Shown here: one piece after another, positions 59,529-64,000 of the stretch
How positions within the stretch are numbered: position 1 is the first letter of the stretch
How the letters are laid out: each line of letters begins with the position of its first letter
Source: Pseudomonadota bacterium
GTDB taxonomy: Bacteria; Pseudomonadota; Gammaproteobacteria; Steroidobacterales; Steroidobacteraceae
Reading direction: 5' to 3'
Assembly (NCBI GenBank): GCA_023391335.1
Contig: JAEWBG010000076.1
Span: 62,001-126,000 of the forward strand
Length of the DNA: 64,000 nucleotides
The notes under the pieces: model-generated
Databases searched by the model: none
What the model saw: only the letters and a program-made list of their open reading frames with translations
What the model was told of the DNA's origin: nothing
Made by a program: the position numbers and the translations under genes

Positions 59529-60221
59529 CTGGGCTCTCCTGGTGCCGTAGGCGCAGACGACTACCTATCGCCTGAGTCGGCGGCGCCATTCTAACAATCG
59601 AACGTTTTGGTGTCGGTTTCGTTTTTTCGGTTTCGAGCGAGTATCGATAGTGCGTGGTGTAATGGCCCGCCCGTGGCAAGACCAAGTAACTATTAGGCAA
59701 CGCGTTTCCGCTGAAACGTCAGTTGGTGATCCACAGCTGACCATCAGAATTTGACCAGAACGGCCAAACTCTGATTCCGCAAAAAAAAAAGCAACAGATC
59801 CATTTCCGCTCATGCCGATACGGCCGACGGCAAACTGGTCTCGGTGTCGGCGCCGGGCCGGAACCCGCGATGGTCAGTTGGCATGACGTTTCCACTGAAA
59901 GTACGGCAGGGCAAAGCCCGGAGAATGAGGATGGTGTGTAGAGGCGAATCAACATATCGAAACCGTCTATCAGAACTCGCAGGTGAGAGTCCTGCTTGGC
60001 AACTGTTAGTCACCAGCCAGGATCCGCAGGCGCAAAGGTGACAGACCTATTGGCACTCATGCCGGTGCTGTGGACACTCTGGGCGTTTATCATCACGAAC
60101 GCGTTTCCGCTGAAACGTGCTGGCGACCGGCGTTTGCTCGTTCAACCACGACGATTCACATAGAACGCGTTCCCGCTGAAACTGCCGATGCCGCACTTGG
60201 ATACGTGAGCCGCAAGTAGAC
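59529..60221. repeat. gap with four copies of the GTTTCCGCTGAAAC hairpin
   Basis: Copies at 59704-59717 (exact), 59888-59900 (GTTTCCACTGAAA), 60103-60116 (exact) and 60169-60182 (GTTCCCGCTGAAAC). Each forms a 5-bp stem and is often flanked by AACGC or GCG. A ten-A run lies near 59780. No gene is convincing in this 693-bp stretch. Confidence 0.8.
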
Positions 60222-61067
60222 ATGCAGAAGCCGAAATTTCGAATCATTCGAATAGGGCCGCTCGTTTCCATTCCTATCTTGCTTGCTGGCTGCGCTCCGG
60301 AAAACCACGGCTCGGTGGTACCTCTCACATTGCGAGACAACTTCGCAGTGGTCGTCGTGGAGATCAACGGCAAGCACGTGCCATTGGTGCTCGACACTGG
60401 TAATTCGGTCTCAGTCAGTCTGACGAAAGAGGCCATGGAACGTTCCGGAGCGATCCCACTTGGAGATGCGTCCAAGGGTATGGACGTCAAAGGCAATCTG
60501 ATTGAGTCGCCGAGATACAAACTTGCACGCGTCCAGATCGGGACGGCCGTGTTCACGGACGTCATCGCTGAGCTGGATGTGCACGATCCGTCCTATCAGG
60601 CGACTCAAGTTGGCCAAGAGGGTTTTCTGGGGACGGAGCTCTTGAAGGGCTACAACGTCATGCTCGATTACCCGCATCGAAGGATGACGCTCATGTCCAC
60701 AGCGAACCCTTCTGCGGACTGCGACGGCGTGGCAGTCCCATTTTCGCCAGCGTGGAAGGGGGAGCCCGCCACAGAAGTAGTGCCCGATGCAGGTCGACTG
60801 GTTGTTTGGTGGGACACCGGAACGCCGCTCTCAGTGCTGAGCAGGAGATATGTTCAGCAGACTTCATGGGACGTGCAGCAAGAAACAGTAACCTCGAACA
60901 AGCTTCTTATCGGCGGCGTCGACTTTGGACCATGGCCGTTTGAAGTGTGGGATGTCTCGTTGCCGCCAGGATTCAACGGCTTTATCGGCTACGACTTTTT
61001 TGCGTCCCACATCGTGTGTATGGACTTTCCCGAAAAGAAGCTTGTGATTCAGGGGTCGAAAAAGTAA
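60222..61067 (+). CDS. lipoprotein with two retropepsin-like DTG motifs
   Basis: A 281-residue lipoprotein (lipobox LLAGC, Cys24). Two aspartic-protease-type signatures are visible: LVLDTGNSVSVSLT (Asp58-Thr-Gly) and VVWWDTGTPLSVLS (Asp198-Thr-Gly). Each half also has the flap-like and psi-loop regions of retropepsins (FLGTELLKGYNVMLDYPHRR; FNGFIGYDFFASHIVCMDFP). A single-chain protein with two DTG motifs is the plan of pepsin; most bacterial retropepsin-like proteins have one and dimerise. It may be a protease or a degenerate binding protein. No operon partners. Confidence 0.75.
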   Translation: MQKPKFRIIRIGPLVSIPILLAGCAPENHGSVVPLTLRDNFAVVVVEINGKHVPLVLDTGNSVSVSLTKEAMERSGAIPLGDASKGMDVKGNLIESPRYKLARVQIGTAVFTDVIAELDVHDPSYQATQVGQEGFLGTELLKGYNVMLDYPHRRMTLMSTANPSADCDGVAVPFSPAWKGEPATEVVPDAGRLVVWWDTGTPLSVLSRRYVQQTSWDVQQETVTSNKLLIGGVDFGPWPFEVWDVSLPPGFNGFIGYDFFASHIVCMDFPEKKLVIQGSKK

Positions 61068-61087
61068 CTGCACGTCGTGGTGCCGGC

Positions 61088-61101
61088 GTTTCCGCTGAAA
61101 C
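61088..61101. repeat. GTTTCCGCTGAAAC hairpin copy 5
   Basis: Exact 14-base copy with GGC before and CGCG after, 20 bases downstream of the lipoprotein stop. Confidence 0.85.
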
Positions 61102-61240
61102 CGCGTCAAGCAATGCCTCACGTTTTCGCCTTTTGGGAAGCGTTTCTCTTCGCGACGTAGACACGACTCATCGCCAGGTGTGCGAGTCGCTAGGACGCTA
61201 TAGCGTCGCACCGCTATGATGCTCTCCGAGAGGTGACACC

Positions 61241-61477
61241 ATGAGCGAAGAAACGTCCAAGCGCGCTACGGTCTATTTCGAACCAGCGCTACACAAAGCG
61301 ATCCGCACTAAAGCAACCAATACTCACCGATCCGTGTCGGAGATTGTGAACGACGCCGTTCGGCTGGCATTGAGCGAAGACCACGAGGATCTCGCCGCGT
61401 TCGACGATCGTATCTCCGAACCGGTGATCTCTTACGCCGCGCTGCAGAAGAATTTGAAGTCGCATGGCAAGCTATGA
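61241..61477 (+). CDS. ribbon-helix-helix antitoxin
   Basis: A 78-residue RHH (CopG/RelB-like) DNA-binding protein: KRATVYFEPALHKAIRTKAT gives the strand and first helix, and HRSVSEIVNDAVRLALSED the second helix. The C-terminal tail (VISYAALQKNLKSHGKL) is the toxin-binding region of this type. GAGAGG precedes the ATG. It overlaps the remnant of a RelE-type toxin gene by 14 bases, the normal layout for such modules. Confidence 0.88.
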   Translation: MSEETSKRATVYFEPALHKAIRTKATNTHRSVSEIVNDAVRLALSEDHEDLAAFDDRISEPVISYAALQKNLKSHGKL

Positions 61478-61520
61478 GTTGGTCTTCAAGGCTCAGACAC
61501 CGACAGCCCTAGTCGCTTAA
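61464..61520 (+). pseudogene. truncated RelE-family toxin
   Basis: ATG within the antitoxin 3' end opens MASYELVFKAQTPTALVA and stops after 18 codons. The first nine residues match the typical start of RelE-type toxins (MASYELVFK). Normal toxins are 85-95 residues. No further RelE sequence is visible downstream, so the gene is deleted or disrupted and the antitoxin survives alone. Confidence 0.75.
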
Positions 61521-61603
61521 CTGGCCTCACGAATGAGCTGAAAGCGTCTCATCGGGGCTGCATAAATTACGGTCAGCTCTGCGCCGGCCGAAGGTCTCAC
61601 CGA

Positions 61604-62260
61604 ATGCCTGAACCGCCAATTCTCTATTCTTTCCGCCGTTGTCCCTACGCAATGCGTGCTCGCCTTGCGATCGACGCTAGCGCGATCGCTTGCGAACTGC
61701 GGGAGATCACGTTGCGCGACAAACCCGCCGAAATGTTGCGTGCGTCACCGAAAGCAACTGTTCCTGTTTTGATCGATGAAGAAGCGCGCGTCATCGATGA
61801 AAGCCTTGAGATCATGCTGTGGGCGTTACGACGCCACGATCCAGAACATTGGTTGGAACCCGAGCGCGGCGATGCGAACGAGATGTTGTCGCTGATTGGA
61901 CGTTTCGATACTGAGTTCAAAGGACATCTCGACCGATACAAGTATCCGGGTCGGTTCGCGGATGCGGATCCTGTTTTCAGCAGAAACGAAGCGAGTCGCG
62001 CGCTGATGGAGTTGGAGGACCGATTGCAAGGCGCTCCATTTTTGTTCGGGGCTCATGCGGCGCTAGCGGATATGGCCATCGCGCCCTTCGTGAGGCAGTT
62101 TGCTGCTGTCGATAGTGCCTGGTTCGAGCAGCAAGCTTGGACGCGGTTGGCCGCTTGGCTCGCGGCCATCGTCAACTCGCCGCGGTTCGTTCGCATCATG
62201 CGACCGCTCAAGCCTTGGGTTCCTGGGACACGCGGAGTCCCGTTTCCATTTGGGGACTGA
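61604..62260 (+). CDS. glutathione S-transferase family protein
   Basis: A 218-residue GST. The N-terminal thioredoxin-like domain begins ILYSFRRCPYAMRARLA, with a CPYA active-site motif (Cys13-Ala16) similar to glutaredoxin-like GSTs. The cis-proline motif is TVPVLIDE and the ESLEIMLWAL helix follows. The C-terminal helical domain includes FLFGAHAALADMAIAPFVRQ. Usual substrates are glutathione adducts or disulfides; the real one is unknown. AAGG lies upstream of the ATG. It stands alone. Confidence 0.9.
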   Translation: MPEPPILYSFRRCPYAMRARLAIDASAIACELREITLRDKPAEMLRASPKATVPVLIDEEARVIDESLEIMLWALRRHDPEHWLEPERGDANEMLSLIGRFDTEFKGHLDRYKYPGRFADADPVFSRNEASRALMELEDRLQGAPFLFGAHAALADMAIAPFVRQFAAVDSAWFEQQAWTRLAAWLAAIVNSPRFVRIMRPLKPWVPGTRGVPFPFGD

Positions 62261-62303
62261 GTGCAGGACCACGCTCTCGTCCGGTAACCGGCATGACTAT
62301 GAA

Positions 62304-63218
62304 TCAGGCGTTTCCGCTGAAACGTCCGATGAGCCCAGCAGAGAAAGCGGACCGCATCCAGCGGTCCGCACCGCAAGATAAACTCCGCTTCGGCCGGAAC
62401 GCTGTGTTCAATGTGTCCTCGCTGAAGTTCTCGCCTGATGACTGCCCCGTCGCATATCGATACAGAGCCGCCGAATAGATTCCCTGCAACGCTGCGTGAA
62501 TCAATGCCAACGCCAGAATTGCGATCACGCCTGCGCCAATCACGATCCACAGCAACGCCGGCGATTGCGGAAGTGAGAGAGCCACGATCAAGAAGATGGT
62601 GAGCATGGCGACGGCGAGGTACGCGAACGCAAATACGAAACCCATGCCGCCATTGCCGACGATGTTCTCGCCCCAGGTTTGTTTCAGTAGCTGAGCGCTT
62701 TCCTTCACCGCATCGACTGGGCCGACATCGCGGCTGACGAGCACGGGAACGGTGAGGGCGGTCGCGATTGTGAAGCCGGCACCTAGTAGAGCTGCAATCC
62801 AGCGGCCGATGAATCCCGCGCGTTCTTCAATCACTCTCAGAATGAGTCCGACCGTTGCAGCGATCCCAGCGTAGCCCAGAATTGCGCCAGCTTTGGACCA
62901 CGCGATGCGCAAACCATCTTTGACTGTTGGGTCGCCGCCTTCCAAGCGGATCATGGCTGCGCCGACGAGGGCAGTGTTGAAGAAAAAAATGATGAAGTAC
63001 TGAACCAGGTACACCAGGAAAACGGGCAGCCATTGAATGCGCTCCGTCTCCGCGCGATCGAAATAGCCCGTCGCGATGGCTGGGATCAAAAGACTTGCGA
63101 TCACGATGATGGTCGTGATCGTGCTTAACACCGGGAACAGCAGTAGTTCTTTGTCTTGGCGCAATACCGATGCGCTGGCTTGAATGAGACTCCAGCTTCG
63201 CGAAATCCTCATAAACAT
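62304..63218 (-). CDS. multi-pass membrane protein (DUF6159-like)
   Basis: A 304-residue protein with about six hydrophobic helices (LFPVLSTITTIIVIASLLIP; WLPVFLVYLVQYFIIFFFNT; AGAILGYAGIAATVGLILRV; WIVIGAGVIAILALALIHAA). The N-terminus RISRSWSLIQASASVLRQDK and the loop SRDVGPVDAVKESAQLLKQT resemble the DUF6159 group. Such proteins seem to end soon after a TLNTAFRPK-like segment; here about 27 more residues follow and the stop lies in the GTTTCCGCTGAAAC repeat (last codons encode RFSGNA). The original stop may have been lost. GGGAGG precedes the start. Confidence 0.75.
   Translation of the reverse strand: MFMRISRSWSLIQASASVLRQDKELLLFPVLSTITTIIVIASLLIPAIATGYFDRAETERIQWLPVFLVYLVQYFIIFFFNTALVGAAMIRLEGGDPTVKDGLRIAWSKAGAILGYAGIAATVGLILRVIEERAGFIGRWIAALLGAGFTIATALTVPVLVSRDVGPVDAVKESAQLLKQTWGENIVGNGGMGFVFAFAYLAVAMLTIFLIVALSLPQSPALLWIVIGAGVIAILALALIHAALQGIYSAALYRYATGQSSGENFSEDTLNTAFRPKRSLSCGADRWMRSAFSAGLIGRFSGNA
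62310..62323. repeat. GTTTCCGCTGAAAC hairpin copy 6
   Basis: Exact copy with GGC before and GTCC after; it is inside the 3' end of the minus-strand membrane gene and encodes its final residues. Confidence 0.85.
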
Positions 63219-63371
63219 GCGACCTCCCAGCCGTTTCGTGTTGTTGTTTCCGCAACAGAAGCGGCCACAGTGTGCCAGGGCAGAATGGTGCGCGAAAGTC
63301 CGTCTTGTTGCGTCGGGGTCGAGCTTTTGCTGAACTGTGTCCGGAGTTGGAACAACACGCGGAAGTGCGTA

Positions 63372-64000
63372 ATGGCGATCGACGGCCCCGGAATTCTTGA
63401 CAGTGATCTAGCACACGACGTCTACAACGGGATATTGGATCAATTCGATGCGGGGGCAGACATTGCTGCCGTTCGAGAGAAGCTGGATTCCATAGGATCG
63501 GAACTGATTGACGAGATCGAGGAGGAGATCTTTGTAGCTGCGGCAGCGAAGGCTTTCTGGGAAATCGGTAGCGCTCAGGACGACTTGATCGCGAGGTTCG
63601 TTGCATTAGTGGAAGGCGACAAGGTCTTAGTCCGATGGGCGGATGTGGGTGCCGGCCCAAAATTCGCCAAGCTGAGAAATTCTCATCTGAAGCGCCTGCT
63701 GGATAAAGTGTCGGTACCTAAAGGCACACCTCGACGCCGCAAAAAGTACCGTCCAGTCGCGAAGAAAATCTTTTCGGCGGGTGATTGTTTAACGCTCCAA
63801 ATAGCAGGAGAAACCTACAGGAGCGTGGTTGGCAAGATTGATGAAAAGAAGGGGCGGTGCCGCTACGTCCTCTTGGTGTTGGAGATATCGACGGATATTT
63901 CTGTTGAGTCATTTGCCGCGGGACGCTACTACGGTAGGCGCATTCCGTCTCAAGTGAGTGCATCGGGCTTTGAGTTTGGTCCTGATGTGGTTTTCTTGGA
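63372..64000 (+). CDS. hypothetical protein, cut by the right edge
   Basis: An open frame of 209 codons with no stop before the window ends. GGAAG with a 6-base gap precedes the ATG. The N-terminus MAIDGPGILDSDLAHDVYNG resembles the start of DUF4259-type proteins (a Gly-Pro-Gly then Phe/Leu-Asp-x-Asp pattern), and a helical region follows (AAVREKLDSIGSELIDEIEE; EIFVAAAAKAFWEIGSAQDD). A basic stretch (TPRRRKKYRPVAKK) precedes a beta-rich part. Neighbours give no clue. Function unknown; resemblance to DUF4259 is tentative. Confidence 0.7.
   Translation, partial: MAIDGPGILDSDLAHDVYNGILDQFDAGADIAAVREKLDSIGSELIDEIEEEIFVAAAAKAFWEIGSAQDDLIARFVALVEGDKVLVRWADVGAGPKFAKLRNSHLKRLLDKVSVPKGTPRRRKKYRPVAKKIFSAGDCLTLQIAGETYRSVVGKIDEKKGRCRYVLLVLEISTDISVESFAAGRYYGRRIPSQVSASGFEFGPDVVFL

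Noticed and set aside
59704..62323. GTTTC...GAAAC motifs as CRISPR repeats
   Set aside because: Although CRISPR repeats can begin GTTTC and end GAAAC, these are only 14 bases long, irregularly spaced (53 to about 1200 bases) and separated by genes.
63718..63963. Minus-strand 81-codon frame at the right edge
   Set aside because: It is antisense to the open plus-strand gene starting at 63372, which has a ribosome site and continues beyond the window.
45010..64000. Insertion sequences or prophage in the accessory region
   Set aside because: No transposase, integrase or phage structural motif was seen in any frame of the region.

Overview
This window carries one almost complete polar-flagellum gene cluster (about 0.3-45.0 kb), followed by a looser accessory region (45-64 kb). 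Gene order, FleQ-type control and FlhF/FlhG polar-placement proteins suggest a gammaproteobacterium with a single polar flagellum, near the Xanthomonadales, Nevskiales or Steroidobacterales. That placement is inferred from gene content and layout, not from a database search.

Layout: flgA runs leftward, and a candidate sigma-28 promoter at the left edge points to flgM outside the window. Rightward come flgBCDEFGHIJKL (rod, hook, P and L rings, muramidase, junction proteins), fliC (a large 699-residue flagellin), flaG, fliD, fliS, a fliT-like gene and a PilZ-like gene. Next are fleQ, a second sigma-54 activator lacking a receiver domain, fliEFGHIJK, fliLMNOPQR, flhB, flhA, flhF, flhG, fliA, cheY, cheZ and a motC/motD stator pair. 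cheA and cheB are absent from their usual place and no fleS-like kinase is present. Sigma-54 (-24/-12) promoters with exact GG/GC spacing precede flgA, flgB, the second activator, fliL and flhA. A sigma-28 promoter precedes fliC. This fits a hierarchy in which FleQ and sigma-54 drive structural genes and the second activator, and FliA drives flagellin and probably flgM.

The most unusual feature lies in the spacers. Most flagellar intergenic gaps longer than about 60 bp hold imperfect inverted repeats whose arms are short tandem repeats, usually of 7 nt. Most gaps use a different heptamer family on the left arm and its complement on the right. The left arm usually starts within a few bases of the upstream stop codon. 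The right arm usually ends within about 15 bases of the next start codon, often where a Shine-Dalgarno sequence is missing. In flgH, flgI, fliP and flgJ the heptads run into coding sequence and are translated in frame as 7-residue peptide repeats. I propose these as stop-to-start bridging RNA hairpins; that role is inference. Several genes also end in a perfect or near-perfect hairpin that includes the stop codon.

The right part holds an orphan Tat-exported molybdenum hydroxylase large subunit, two paralogous small secreted proteins, a YncE-like propeller, an FtsX-type permease pair without an ATPase, a VWA/lipocalin-like protein, a NYN-type nuclease, a tRNA-Pro-like 3' fragment, uncharacterised membrane proteins, a lipoprotein with two DTG aspartic-protease motifs, an RHH antitoxin with a truncated RelE-like toxin, a glutathione transferase, a multi-TM protein and a gene cut by the right edge. 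Further repeat families occur here, including a GTTTCCGCTGAAAC hairpin in six copies between 59.7 and 62.4 kb.
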